A stretch of 64,000 nt of DNA from Colimorpha_A sp045540115 (GTDB taxonomy: Bacteria > Bacillota > Clostridia > Oscillospirales > CAG-272): the NCBI GenBank assembly GCA_045540115.1, contig JAZQGR010000109.1, positions 1 through 64,000 of the forward strand, written 5' to 3'. Position 1 is the first letter of the stretch. Every line of letters begins with the position of its first letter. Made by a program: the position numbers and the translations under genes. Below, in pieces: positions 8,252-17,511 of the stretch. The notes below the pieces were generated by a model that had not been told where the DNA came from, ran no database searches, and saw only the letters and a program-made list of their open reading frames with translations.

Positions 8252-9011
8252 ACTTGTTATCCTGTGCTATAAGAGTTCTTATAGCCTCGACGGCTATTCG
8301 GATAGCTGCGTCGGTATCTTCATTCGGCTTTGAAGAATAGTTATCATCGCTTTCCTGATTCCAAACCGTATACATTACGGCTCCGGCACGGCAACCGCGT
8401 GCCGCTGAGACAGTGAATAGGGTTGACGATTCCATTTCGCTTCCGAGAGTACCAAGGCGTTTCCACGCCTCCCACTTATTGATAAGCTCGTAGCTTACGG
8501 GCATACTTTCGGGTGAGTGCTGTCCGTAGAAGGCGTCCTTGTTGTGAACCACGCCGACGTGATACGGATAGCCGAGCTTCGAGGCGGCGTTCACAAGCGC
8601 GGTCGTGACCGTAAAGTTGGCAACTGCGGGAAATTCAATAGGTGCGTATTCCCTGCTCGTTCCCTCGTTACGGATAGCTCCTGTTACGACAATGCAGTCT
8701 CCGCCGTGAACTTTTTTCTGCATTCCTCCGCAGGTTCCGACGCGGATGAAGGTGTCGGCTCCAAGCTCATAAAGCTCCTCGATAGCAATCGATGCGGAGG
8801 GGCCTCCAATTCCCGTCGAGGTAACGGAAACCTTGACACCGTCAAGCGTTCCCGTGTAAGTAACGTACTCGCGGTTATTCGCGATGAGCACCGGGTTATC
8901 GAAGTATTTCGCAATCTTCTCACAGCGTCCGGGATCGCCGGGAAGAATTACGTATTTTCCGACGCTTCCTTCCGTGCAGGCGATATGATAGCTTTTTCCG
9001 TTTGTAATCAT
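8250..9011 (-). CDS. udp: Uridine phosphorylase
   Basis: A 253-residue cytosolic phosphorylase that splits uridine (and often deoxyuridine) into uracil and (deoxy)ribose-1-phosphate. Family motifs are VILPGDPGR (phosphate site), STGIGGPSASIA, IRVGTCGG and LGSEMESS (the ribose-binding Met-Glu pair). The length matches E. coli Udp. I chose the ATG at 9011, which aligns with the family N-terminus; the longer frame overlaps the upstream stop. It is the last gene of the nucleoside operon and its product feeds the phosphopentomutase encoded just upstream. Confidence 0.93.
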   Translation of the reverse strand: MITNGKSYHIACTEGSVGKYVILPGDPGRCEKIAKYFDNPVLIANNREYVTYTGTLDGVKVSVTSTGIGGPSASIAIEELYELGADTFIRVGTCGGMQKKVHGGDCIVVTGAIRNEGTSREYAPIEFPAVANFTVTTALVNAASKLGYPYHVGVVHNKDAFYGQHSPESMPVSYELINKWEAWKRLGTLGSEMESSTLFTVSAARGCRAGAVMYTVWNQESDDNYSSKPNEDTDAAIRIAVEAIRTLIAQDNK

Positions 9012-9018
9012 TATTCTC

Positions 9019-10593
9019 TCACTTTCTGAGCTGTTCTCCCGAAAAACCATCGGGGAGAAGCTCTTCCATTCTTCTTACTACCGTATTGTTTTCAGCATCA
9101 AGGGTAATAACGGGGAGATCTTTACCGCCGAGCTCAAAAAGGAACTGACGGCAGACACCACAGGGAGTGCATCCGCCAACGACCTCGCCGTTTGATCCGC
9201 CTACTACCGCGATTGCTGAAAGCTCCTTTGCGCCCTCGCTGACCGCCTTTGTGAGCGCTGTACGCTCTGCGCAGGTCGTAGGAGAATAAGCCGCGCTTTC
9301 AATATTCGCGCCCTTGTATATCTCGCCGTCATCGCAAAGCAAAGCGGCACCGACATTATAATTCGAATACGGTGCAAACGACGCCTTCTGAGCCTCCTTG
9401 GCGATATTTATGAGCTCATCGGGGGAGGAGATGATAAGCGCTTTAAGAAAACTGCTTCCTTCAAGGGTATCAACGCCGAAATTATCGCATATCGTAGCGG
9501 CTATATCTGAATACGTTGTTCTCGTACCGAGGTTTATCGGAACGATGTTATTTGCATAGCATAAGATCGGAACATACTCGCGACTGTGGTCGGTGCTCGG
9601 TGTGAGCGGATCACAACCGTGGTCAGCTGTTATAATGAGAAGGTCATCATCCTTCAGCTTGTTCTTGAAAGAAGGAAGCCAAGCATCAAATTCGTTCAGC
9701 GCTTCTGCATATCCGACAGGATCGTTTCTGTGACCGTATTTCGAATCGAAATCAACGAGGTTTATGAAGCAAAGTCCCGTGAAGTCGTCATCGATCAGAG
9801 AGAACGATTTTTCCATTCCGTCGGTATTTGAGCTTGTTTTTACGCTTCTAGTCACGCCGCGTCCGGCAAAGATGTCGGAGATTTTTCCCACTGAAAGAGT
9901 TTCAAACCCGGCGCCCTTGAGAACGTCAAGCATAGTTGTCTTAGGGCACTCAAGGGAATAATCATGACGGTCGGAGGTACGCGTGTAATTCGGGCATTCG
10001 CCGATATATGGACGCGCGATAACTCTGCCGACAGGATGGTCGTCAACGAGAATTTTACGCGCCTTTTGGCAATAATCGTATAGCTGTTCAAGAGTAAACT
10101 GCTCCATATTAGCAGCAACCTGAAAAACACTGTCTCCTGAGGTATAAACTATAAGCTTGCCCGTCTCCTTCTGCTCGCGGCCGTAATCAAGAAGAACCTG
10201 TGTTCCGGAATATGGCTTATTGCATATCCAGCCGAAGCCCGTTTCCTTTTCAAGCCGATCGAGGATCTCATCAGGAAAACCGTCGGGGTAAAGAGGTAGC
10301 GGCTTATTTGATACAGCGCCTGCAATTTCCCAATGACCGACAGTCGTATCCTTTCCGCGTGAAAGCTCACCCGAGCGTCCGTATGCACCGATCGGAGCTT
10401 TAACGGGGCGGTCTGCACGAACGCCTTCTATATTGAAAAGCCCGAGCTCCTTCATATTTGGAACGTTCAGCTTGCCACACGAATACACGGCACCGAGAGT
10501 ATCGGAGCCCTCGTCGCCAAAATCGGCGCTGTCGGGGAGCTCACCGACGCCGAAGCTGTCCAAAACTATCAAAAATACTCTTTTAAACTTCAT
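9019..10593 (-). CDS. deoB-cdd: Fused phosphopentomutase (DeoB) - cytidine deaminase (Cdd)
   Basis: One 524-residue chain joins two enzymes. Residues 1-387 are DeoB: LIVLDSFGVGELPD with metal Asp12, the phospho-Thr site GKDTTVGHWE (about 80-89), VDFDSKYGHRNDP, and ITADHGCDP / TDHSREYVP. Residues 390-524 are a complete homotetrameric-type Cdd: NIESAAYSPTTCAERTAL (zinc Cys441, proton-shuttle Glu443) and PCGVC (zinc Cys478, Cys481). The join (FLKAL-IISS-PDEL) has no stop and no ATG, GTG or TTG nearby for internal initiation. Roles: (deoxy)cytidine to (deoxy)uridine, and (deoxy)ribose-1-P to the 5-P, flanking the Udp step. Each domain is confident; the fusion itself is unusual. Confidence 0.92.
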   Translation of the reverse strand: MKFKRVFLIVLDSFGVGELPDSADFGDEGSDTLGAVYSCGKLNVPNMKELGLFNIEGVRADRPVKAPIGAYGRSGELSRGKDTTVGHWEIAGAVSNKPLPLYPDGFPDEILDRLEKETGFGWICNKPYSGTQVLLDYGREQKETGKLIVYTSGDSVFQVAANMEQFTLEQLYDYCQKARKILVDDHPVGRVIARPYIGECPNYTRTSDRHDYSLECPKTTMLDVLKGAGFETLSVGKISDIFAGRGVTRSVKTSSNTDGMEKSFSLIDDDFTGLCFINLVDFDSKYGHRNDPVGYAEALNEFDAWLPSFKNKLKDDDLLIITADHGCDPLTPSTDHSREYVPILCYANNIVPINLGTRTTYSDIAATICDNFGVDTLEGSSFLKALIISSPDELINIAKEAQKASFAPYSNYNVGAALLCDDGEIYKGANIESAAYSPTTCAERTALTKAVSEGAKELSAIAVVGGSNGEVVGGCTPCGVCRQFLFELGGKDLPVITLDAENNTVVRRMEELLPDGFSGEQLRK

Positions 10594-10601
10594 TTACAAT
10601 T

Positions 10602-11105
10602 TCAGTCCTTTACAATCACTTTTTCAATTTCAAGCACGTAAACGTCATGATAATCGCGCTTGGGATATTTCTCCTCGATTATGCCTTTTTCGACGAAGCA
10701 TTCTTCTTTCATTTGGTCAACGTATATTTTTTTACCAACGAATGTAAGACGCGACTGCTCGAAGTATGCATATCCGTCTTCTTTTATTACCTTCAAGCCT
10801 GACTCAGTTATTTTATCCCTGTCTCTACCGCTGACAGTTCCGCACAGCTTGAGAGCTTCACGGTTTCCGTCCTCAAGAAAGGACAAGCTAATAACGTCTG
10901 CTTCCTTCGCAAACTCATTCGTATATCTCTGCGGTCTGATAACGCAAAGTGCAACCGGACGCGCCCACATATAACCAAATCCGCCCCATGATGCGGTCAT
11001 CGTATTGACCTTACCGTTTTTATCGACGGCTGTTACAAGCATCCATTCCTCCGAGAGCGCTTTAAAGAAATTATCGGGAAGGTCAAATGGCGATACTATT
11101 TTCAT
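10602..11105 (-). CDS. Flavin reductase-like (flavoredoxin-type) FMN-binding protein
   Basis: A 167-residue protein of the flavin reductase-like split-barrel family. Features are the N-terminal WMLVTAV-DKNGKVNTMTASWGG core that contacts FMN, RPVALCVIRPQRYT, and VISLSFL, as in flavoredoxins. It likely binds FMN in the cytosol and moves electrons from NAD(P)H or a redox partner; the partner is unknown. The ATG at 11105 follows GGAGG. It is the first gene of the transcript with deoB-cdd (gap 8 nt) and udp. Why a flavoprotein leads a nucleoside operon is not explained by the sequence. Confidence 0.82.
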   Translation of the reverse strand: MKIVSPFDLPDNFFKALSEEWMLVTAVDKNGKVNTMTASWGGFGYMWARPVALCVIRPQRYTNEFAKEADVISLSFLEDGNREALKLCGTVSGRDRDKITESGLKVIKEDGYAYFEQSRLTFVGKKIYVDQMKEECFVEKGIIEEKYPKRDYHDVYVLEIEKVIVKD

Positions 11106-11134
11106 AAATTGCCTCCGTATTTCATTCTTGTTAT

Positions 11135-11163
11135 ATTATACCGCATTCCTGCGGTTTTTTCAA
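11135..11163 (-). promoter_or_regulatory. Promoter of the nucleoside operon, with a palindrome in the spacer
   Basis: Minus strand: -35 TTGAAA (11158-11163), 17 bp spacer, -10 TATAAT (11135-11140). The spacer contains a perfect inverted repeat CCGCA-N4-TGCGG (11141-11154), a candidate operator. Confidence 0.75.
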
Positions 11164-11212
11164 GTCATTTCGAAACATTTAATAGTATAATAGATAATAT
11201 TTGATAAAAAAC

Positions 11213-11241
11213 TTTACAAAAGATTCTTTTTGTGTTATAAT
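11213..11241 (+). promoter_or_regulatory. Promoter of the DUF2232-gdpP-rplI-dnaB cluster
   Basis: -35 TTTACA (11213-11218), 17 bp spacer, consensus -10 TATAAT (11236-11241), about 37 nt before the first ATG. Confidence 0.75.
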
Positions 11242-11277
11242 GCTAAAATGCAATAGTTATATGACGAGGATACATCC

Positions 11278-12279
11278 ATGAACGGTTTATCAACCGAAAA
11301 AATTAATAATCGAAAAAATCTGCTGTCCTTCGTAGTCCTGATCGCAGTCGCTGTATTTTCCGTAAACCTTTCACTTGTGACGGATACCGTTCTCTTCGTC
11401 TTGTTCTATGTACTGACAGCGACGGCGTCTGCTTGGCTGTCAAGCGCTAAGGGCACCTTGCTCTCGCTGACCGCGTCACTTGTTGGATGGGCTGTCTCTC
11501 TATGGATATCAGAAAATGCCGTTTGCTCACTTCTTTCGCTATCTTATCTACCGTTTTCCCTTGCAATACCTTATATCGGAAGAGGTAAGCTTTCCCGCTC
11601 GGTGGCGATCGGTATAGGTTCGGGTACCGTTACGCTTGGAACCGTCGCGACGCTGATATACGTAACGTACGTAAGGATCGGAACCGTTTCTCTTTCTGCG
11701 ATAAGAAACTCTTTCCCGTTTTTCTTCAATCGTATCTCAGAGGTGCTATACGAATCGTTTTTCGTTGATATCGCGGGAAGCAAGATCGCTCTGATTGCTG
11801 AGTCAAACGTCAATTCTTATCTTAACGTTATTATATGCCTGATCCCTGCGATCATCAGCGCCGTTTTATCTCTAATCGGCTTCGTCATTGCGTGGCTTCA
11901 CAGGAAAATGGTAGAAAATACGGCGGTAGCCGACTTTGAGGAAAAAGCATGGAATATCGTTCCCTCTCCTCTGACCGCAATATTGTTCATTGTTGCGCTA
12001 ATCACTGCTCAACTCTTTGACGATTTCGGTATCGTTTCGCTAACTGCGTTAAACGTATTTATCATATTTCTGCCAATAATACTTTTGACGGGGCTATTGA
12101 CCTCTCTTTCCCCGAAGATCACAAATGGAATTCCCCGTCCGCGTCTCTTTCGCCCGCTAACACTCATAATATCAGTGTTCAACGGTATCGTCCCGTTCGC
12201 CTCATTATGTATTTTCTATGGCTTATACGACAGCTTCAGAGCTTCGATGCCAAAGCGCAAACCGAATAATCAGGAATAA
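11278..12279 (+). CDS. DUF2232 (YybS-like) polytopic membrane protein
   Basis: A 333-residue membrane protein with about eight hydrophobic segments and no soluble domain. Its place immediately upstream of gdpP and rplI matches yybS in Bacillus and most Bacillota. The family has an S-component/ECF-like look, but its transport or signalling function is not settled. The ATG follows GAGGA. The stop is 12 nt before gdpP. The C-terminal tail is basic (PKRKPN). Confidence 0.75.
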   Translation: MNGLSTEKINNRKNLLSFVVLIAVAVFSVNLSLVTDTVLFVLFYVLTATASAWLSSAKGTLLSLTASLVGWAVSLWISENAVCSLLSLSYLPFSLAIPYIGRGKLSRSVAIGIGSGTVTLGTVATLIYVTYVRIGTVSLSAIRNSFPFFFNRISEVLYESFFVDIAGSKIALIAESNVNSYLNVIICLIPAIISAVLSLIGFVIAWLHRKMVENTAVADFEEKAWNIVPSPLTAILFIVALITAQLFDDFGIVSLTALNVFIIFLPIILLTGLLTSLSPKITNGIPRPRLFRPLTLIISVFNGIVPFASLCIFYGLYDSFRASMPKRKPNNQE

Positions 12280-12291
12280 GGAGCGCAAATC

Positions 12292-14307
12292 ATGAAAGCT
12301 AAATTCAAAGAACTGATAACAAGAATGAAATTTACACGATTGTTCCCGACAACGATCGTAACCGTCGCCTTTCTCTCGGTAACGGGAGCAATATACGCAT
12401 TCAGCGGCTCGCGCAGCCACATAATCTGGATAGTCGCAGTATTAGCTTATGCCGCGACGATGGTTCTGATGCTCAATTACGGTGCAATGGCACCGATAAC
12501 CGGATCGCACGAAAGCGACACGTTTCTCGGAAGCCTGACACTTGACCTTATGATAAAGATGCCGCAGCCGGTTATGATATGTAACTCTGACGGCAAGATC
12601 GTTTGGTATAATTCTGCGTTTACAGACAGACTCGGCAGACGAAACATAACCGGCATAAATTTTGAAGATTTTATCGGAAAGCCGCTCTCCGAAATCAAGA
12701 CCGGCGATTCGGAAAACGGAACGAGAATCACGCTTGATGACCACAGCTACTACGTTCGAGTTTTCCCTGTTTCTTCCAAGAACAAAAAGTATCTTCTATC
12801 TCTTTGGGAGGACAATACCGCCTTTGAAGCTCTTGAAAAGCAACTCGCTGACGAGGAAACACAGGTAGCATATATTCTCGCCGACAACCTCGAGGAGCTT
12901 TCACAGTATACAAAGGATGGCGTTCGTAACGCAGCAAATGAGATCGACAAGATCCTGAAGGAATGGGCTGAGGGAGCAAACGGTATCCTCAAGGAATATC
13001 AGAGCAGTAAATACGTATTTATGTTCCGAGCCGCCGAGATGGCTGATTTCCTTGAAAAGAAATTCGAGGTCCTCGACAGAGTCCGCGAGGTCCGAGTCGG
13101 CGAAAGCAGCTTCTCTGTTACCGTTTCTATGGGAGTATCCAACATTGAGGGAACACTTTCCGAAAAGGAAAAAGTGGCTTCCGATGCGCTTGATATGGCG
13201 CTTCAGCGCGGCGGTGACCAGGTTGTTGTCAAAAGTGCTAAGGGGCTTGAATTTTACGGCGGTAAGTCTCAATCTGTTCAGAAGCGAACCAAGGTTCGCT
13301 CCCGCGTAATAGCTAACGAGCTTGCATCACAGATATCGAGAAGCTCACGAGTAATCATAATGGGGCACAGAATGCCCGACTTTGACTGCATCGGCGCATC
13401 TCTCGGAATTGCTCGTCTTTGCGCATTCTGCGGTGTTCCCTTCAACATTGTCACTAACGTAAAGGATGAAACCTTCAAAAAATGCTTCGAAAGAATTAAA
13501 AATCAGCTTGAGTATCGTGACGGAAACGTATTCGTTAACGCCTCCGAGGCTCAGGATCTTATCGCAAGCGACACTCTCACCGTGATCGTTGACGTTAACA
13601 ACAAGACTCAGCTTGAAGCGCCCGAGGTCGTCGCAATCTCCTCGCGTGTCGTCTATATTGACCACCACAGAAAAACAGCCGAATTTGAGGAGGCGCCGCT
13701 TATTTCTTACATTGAGCCGTCAGCTTCCTCAGCATCCGAGCTTATTGCTGAGATCCTTGAGCAGTCAATGCCTTCCGGTAATCTGACAAAGGACGAGGCT
13801 GATATTATGTACTCCGGCATTCTTCTCGATACCAAGCAGTTCACGCGGAATACGGGCGTCAGAACCTTCGGCGCGGCTCTTTATCTACGCGGCGAGGGTG
13901 CAAGCCCTTCCGACGCACTGACGCTCTTTAAGAGTGCCCTCTCCGACTTCATTTCCGAAGCGAAATTTGAATCGAACGTAGTTGTTTACCGTAAGATTAT
14001 GGCAATATCGGTAAATGATTCGCCCGACAACACTCCTTCCGACAGAATTTCTGCTGCAAAGGCAGCGGACAAGCTTCTTACCGTCGAAGGCGTTAAAGCC
14101 TCCTTTGCTCTCTGCAGAATCGACGACAGTATACACGTTTCTGCTCGCTCATCGGGGGAGATCAACGTTCAGCTTATACTTGAAAAGATTAAGGGCGGCG
14201 GACATTTCGATTCTGCGGCTACAAAGCTCACGGGCTCTATGAACGAAGCGCTTACAATGCTGAAAAACGCAATTGACGAATATTTAGAAGAAAGCAATAT
14301 CGCATAA
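12292..14307 (+). CDS. gdpP: Cyclic-di-AMP phosphodiesterase GdpP
   Basis: A membrane-bound phosphodiesterase of 671 residues (usual about 655) that hydrolyses c-di-AMP to pApA and so controls potassium and osmolyte homeostasis and wall stress. Order: two N-terminal membrane helices (about 20-37, 44-64), a PAS-like domain (about 85-150, ICNSDGKIVWYN), a degenerate GGDEF domain (about 175-320, no GGDEF motif), then DHH/DHHA1. Metal motifs are GHRMPDFD (358-365), IVDVN and the DHH at 457-459; the DHHA1 glycine motif is GGGHFDSAA. The start follows AAGGAG. Gap to rplI is 14 nt. Confidence 0.95.
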   Translation: MKAKFKELITRMKFTRLFPTTIVTVAFLSVTGAIYAFSGSRSHIIWIVAVLAYAATMVLMLNYGAMAPITGSHESDTFLGSLTLDLMIKMPQPVMICNSDGKIVWYNSAFTDRLGRRNITGINFEDFIGKPLSEIKTGDSENGTRITLDDHSYYVRVFPVSSKNKKYLLSLWEDNTAFEALEKQLADEETQVAYILADNLEELSQYTKDGVRNAANEIDKILKEWAEGANGILKEYQSSKYVFMFRAAEMADFLEKKFEVLDRVREVRVGESSFSVTVSMGVSNIEGTLSEKEKVASDALDMALQRGGDQVVVKSAKGLEFYGGKSQSVQKRTKVRSRVIANELASQISRSSRVIIMGHRMPDFDCIGASLGIARLCAFCGVPFNIVTNVKDETFKKCFERIKNQLEYRDGNVFVNASEAQDLIASDTLTVIVDVNNKTQLEAPEVVAISSRVVYIDHHRKTAEFEEAPLISYIEPSASSASELIAEILEQSMPSGNLTKDEADIMYSGILLDTKQFTRNTGVRTFGAALYLRGEGASPSDALTLFKSALSDFISEAKFESNVVVYRKIMAISVNDSPDNTPSDRISAAKAADKLLTVEGVKASFALCRIDDSIHVSARSSGEINVQLILEKIKGGGHFDSAATKLTGSMNEALTMLKNAIDEYLEESNIA

Positions 14308-14321
14308 GAAAGGATAATAAA

Positions 14322-14765
14322 ATGAAAGTCATTTTAACACAGGACGTAAAATCACAGGGAAAAAAGGGCGAGCTTATCAACGTTTCCGAGGGCTACGCAA
14401 GAAACTTTCTCTTTCCGAAGAAGCTCGCAGTTGAAGCCGATGCAAAGGCAATGAACGAGCTTAAAAACCGCGAAGCATCAATTCAGTTCAAGCACGACAC
14501 CGAGCTTGCAAATGCCAAGGAGCTTGCGACCAAGCTTGAGAGCATCACGGTAAGGATCGTAGCCGGAGGCAATGAGGGCCGTCTTTACGGCTCTATCACC
14601 TCGAAGGAGATTGCCGAGCAGCTTAAGGCTCAGCACGGTATCGTCATCGACAAGAGAAAAATAGTGATGCCCGATTCCATCAAGAGCTACGGCTCCTATA
14701 AGTACGACGTCAAGCTCTTCCCCGAGGTCGTTGGCAAGCTTACCGTACAGGTTCTTGACAAATAA
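14322..14765 (+). CDS. rplI: Large-subunit ribosomal protein bL9
   Basis: A 147-residue primary 23S rRNA-binding protein. The diagnostic N-terminal domain shows KVILTQDV, KGELINVSEGYARNFLFP, then a long connecting helix and a C-terminal domain (GRLYGSIT, IDKRKI). Length is typical. The ribosome site is GAAAGGA. It lies between gdpP and dnaB, the standard Bacillota order. Confidence 0.97.
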   Translation: MKVILTQDVKSQGKKGELINVSEGYARNFLFPKKLAVEADAKAMNELKNREASIQFKHDTELANAKELATKLESITVRIVAGGNEGRLYGSITSKEIAEQLKAQHGIVIDKRKIVMPDSIKSYGSYKYDVKLFPEVVGKLTVQVLDK

Positions 14766-14804
14766 TCAAACTCTTTGAAAGGAAGCGGCGCAGCCGTATT
14801 CATT

Positions 14805-16157
14805 ATGGAGCTATCATCAAACGAACTAATTAAAAAAATGCCGTTTTCGCTTGAGGCTGAGCAATCGGTTCTCGGATCAATACTCATAAATCCCGAATGC
14901 TTCTCTGAGATCGCAAACGAAATAAAGAGCACCGATTTCTATCTTGACGATCATACCCAGATCTATCTTGCGATGCAGGATCTGTTTTTGCAGAACAGAA
15001 CAATTGACGTCGTTACTCTGATCGACTCACTCGTTCACCGCGGCGTCTACGATAACATTGATGACAGTAAGAAGTATATCAAGCTTATTGCCGAGGTAGT
15101 ACCGAGCGCTTCAAACGTAAAGGATTACGCGAAGATCGTCCGTGATAAGCGCGTTCTCCGTCAGCTTATTGAGACCTGCTCGGATATTACCGATCAAGCA
15201 TACTCGGAGCAGGACGACGTTCAGGCACTGCTTGATTCCGCTGAGCAGCAGATCTTTGACATCGCCGAAAGATCGCAGACAAAGGGCTTTACCCATATTA
15301 AGGATGCACTTCTTGCAAACTACGAGCATCTTAAGCTTCTAAAAAGCGATCCCGATGCCGCATCCGGACAGCCAACCGGCTTTTCGGGGCTTGATAAGGT
15401 GCTCGTCGGAATGGGTGCGGGGGACCTTATTCTCGTAGGTGCTCGTCCCGGTATGGGCAAGACATCATTTGCGATGAATATTGCAACGAAAGTCGCTCAT
15501 TCGAGCAGAAAAACAGTTTGCGTATTTTCACTTGAAATGTCAGCAGAACAGCTTGTTTCTCGTATGCTTTCAAGTGAAGCACTTGTGGATAGCTACGCGA
15601 TCCGCTCCGGAGATCTGACAAATGAGGATTGGGAAAAGCTTGCAAGAGCCTCATCGGTTCTTTCTGAATGCGAGATACTTATTGACGATACTGCTGGTAT
15701 TTCCGCCGCAGGTATGCGAGCAAAGCTTCGCCGCGTAAAGAATCTCGGACTTATCGTTATCGACTATCTCCAGCTTATGCAAAGCGATAATACAAAGAAA
15801 AATGACAGCCGTGTAAACGACGTTGCAGATATATCAAGAAACCTCAAGCTTATGGCAAAGGACCTAAAGGTTCCGATAATTTGCTGTGCTCAGCTTTCCC
15901 GTGGTCCTGAAAGCCGTACCGATAAGCGCCCTATGCTTTCCGATCTTCGTGACTCGGGTGCGATCGAGCAGGACGCCGACGTCGTTATGTTCCTCTATCG
16001 AAACGAATACTACGATACGGCAGAGAAAAACGAAGAAATACAGAATACAGCCGAGATCATCGTCGCAAAGAACCGTCACGGTAGCACCCAAAACGTTAAA
16101 ATGGGATGGTTCGGCAAATTCACAAAATTCACAACTCTTTCAGACAGAACGGAGTAA
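14805..16157 (+). CDS. dnaB: Replicative DNA helicase (DnaB; DnaC in Bacillus)
   Basis: A 450-residue hexameric 5'-3' helicase that opens the replication fork. The N-terminal primase-contacting domain begins MPFSLEAEQSVLGS. The RecA-like domain has Walker A GARPGMGKTS (about 212), SLEMSAEQLVSRM, Walker B LIVIDYLQLM and the arginine-finger region SDLRDSGAIEQDADVVMFLYR. I prefer the ATG at 14805. The nearest good Shine-Dalgarno (AAGGAAG near 14779) is about 20 nt upstream of it, an unusually long spacing; a TTG at 14775 lies upstream of that site and is unlikely. There is no intein. Confidence 0.96.
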   Translation: MELSSNELIKKMPFSLEAEQSVLGSILINPECFSEIANEIKSTDFYLDDHTQIYLAMQDLFLQNRTIDVVTLIDSLVHRGVYDNIDDSKKYIKLIAEVVPSASNVKDYAKIVRDKRVLRQLIETCSDITDQAYSEQDDVQALLDSAEQQIFDIAERSQTKGFTHIKDALLANYEHLKLLKSDPDAASGQPTGFSGLDKVLVGMGAGDLILVGARPGMGKTSFAMNIATKVAHSSRKTVCVFSLEMSAEQLVSRMLSSEALVDSYAIRSGDLTNEDWEKLARASSVLSECEILIDDTAGISAAGMRAKLRRVKNLGLIVIDYLQLMQSDNTKKNDSRVNDVADISRNLKLMAKDLKVPIICCAQLSRGPESRTDKRPMLSDLRDSGAIEQDADVVMFLYRNEYYDTAEKNEEIQNTAEIIVAKNRHGSTQNVKMGWFGKFTKFTTLSDRTE

Positions 16158-16160
16158 GAT

Positions 16161-17510
16161 ATGCCATCTTCCTTTGATAAATCCAAATATCTTGATACCG
16201 TTTCACGATACGGTATGTTAAAGGAAGGCTCAAGTATTCTCGTAGGATTCTCCGGGGGCGCCGATTCTTCCCTTCTGCTCGCGCTTCTTTCTCAGACGAA
16301 CTGTATTACTGTCGCCGCCGCTCATCTTAATCATGGTATTCGCGGTGAGGAGGCTATTCGCGACGAGTATTTCTGCCGACGGTTCTGCGACGAGAACAAT
16401 ATAACCCTATACGTTAAGCGCGTAGATATTCCCAAGATTTCAAAGGAAAACTGTCTTGGCATAGAGGAGGCGGCAAGAAACGAGCGTTACGCGTTTTTCA
16501 ACGAGATATGCTCGGATCACGGGTACGACATAATTGCAACGGCACACAATGCCGACGATAACCTCGAAACGGTACTAATGCACCTCGTTAGGGGAACAGG
16601 TCTTGAAGGGCTTTGCGGCATACCGCCGATCAGGGATAACATCATCAGACCGCTGATCCTTTATACTAAGGAAGAGATCTATGACGGTTGCCGTGAACTC
16701 GGTGTTCCATTTATCATCGATTCAACCAATAACGATACTGCATACAGAAGAAACTTCCTTCGTTGCGACGTTATCCCGAAGCTCAAGGATCTAAATCCGT
16801 CTCTATGTGAGAACGTAAACGGAACAATCGAGATCCTGCGCAAGGATGCACTGTATCTCTCGGAATTGGCAGTCGTTCATTCTGTTAATGAAGGCAGAAT
16901 GGTTCTATCTTCCCTGCCTGATTCAATACTTTCAAGGGTTCTTTTGAACGCGATGAGAGACTTCGGCATTACAGTTGAGCGCGCAAGGATAAACGAGATG
17001 ATTGCCGCTATCCGTTCAAGGAGCGCACACATATCTCTTTCGCTTGGCGGCGCGATCTTTGTATGTGACCGCGACCTGATCTATTTTGAAAAGGATAAAA
17101 AAGACGTCTCCTACTCATTCACCCTCAAACAAGGGCTTACTGTCATTGACGATAAAACCGCAATTGGCGTTTATTCCTCTGACCAGGAAGTCGAAAACGA
17201 TATAAATAATATCAAAAATGTTTACAAATTATCAATACAAGCAAAGATAAGTTCTGCTAAAATTAATTGTAATACTGTCATCCGAAGCAGGAGAAACGGT
17301 GATATTTATAAACAAGGCGGACTGACAAAAAAGGTCAAAAAGATGATCCAGTCTCTAAAGCTCCCAAAAAGCGAAACTGATATTCTGCCGTTCATCGAAA
17401 GCGGCGGCGAAATATTATATATTCCGTATTTCAAACCTTCTGATGCGGCTAAGCCTGACGGCAAAAACGACCTCACAGTTATTTATTTCAAAAAAGGAAC
17501 AGAGAATTAA
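16161..17510 (+). CDS. tilS: tRNA(Ile)-lysidine synthetase
   Basis: A 449-residue ATP-dependent enzyme that converts C34 of the CAU-anticodon tRNA-Ile to lysidine. The PP-loop is VGFSGGADSSLLLALL (about 28-43), followed by AAHLNHGIRGEEA, the NADDNLET ATP/metal motif and STNNDTAYRRNFLR. A C-terminal TilS domain (RSRRNGDIY) is present. Its start is 3 nt after dnaB; the ribosome site is GGAG. It precedes hpt and ftsH, the conserved Bacillota trio. Confidence 0.96.
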   Translation: MPSSFDKSKYLDTVSRYGMLKEGSSILVGFSGGADSSLLLALLSQTNCITVAAAHLNHGIRGEEAIRDEYFCRRFCDENNITLYVKRVDIPKISKENCLGIEEAARNERYAFFNEICSDHGYDIIATAHNADDNLETVLMHLVRGTGLEGLCGIPPIRDNIIRPLILYTKEEIYDGCRELGVPFIIDSTNNDTAYRRNFLRCDVIPKLKDLNPSLCENVNGTIEILRKDALYLSELAVVHSVNEGRMVLSSLPDSILSRVLLNAMRDFGITVERARINEMIAAIRSRSAHISLSLGGAIFVCDRDLIYFEKDKKDVSYSFTLKQGLTVIDDKTAIGVYSSDQEVENDINNIKNVYKLSIQAKISSAKINCNTVIRSRRNGDIYKQGGLTKKVKKMIQSLKLPKSETDILPFIESGGEILYIPYFKPSDAAKPDGKNDLTVIYFKKGTEN

Positions 17511-17511
17511 C

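Noticed and set aside
11141..11160. Terminator-like CCGCA/TGCGG stem with T6 on the plus strand
   Set aside because: No plus-strand gene ends upstream of it. It coincides with the spacer of the minus-strand promoter, so it is better explained as an operator or chance.
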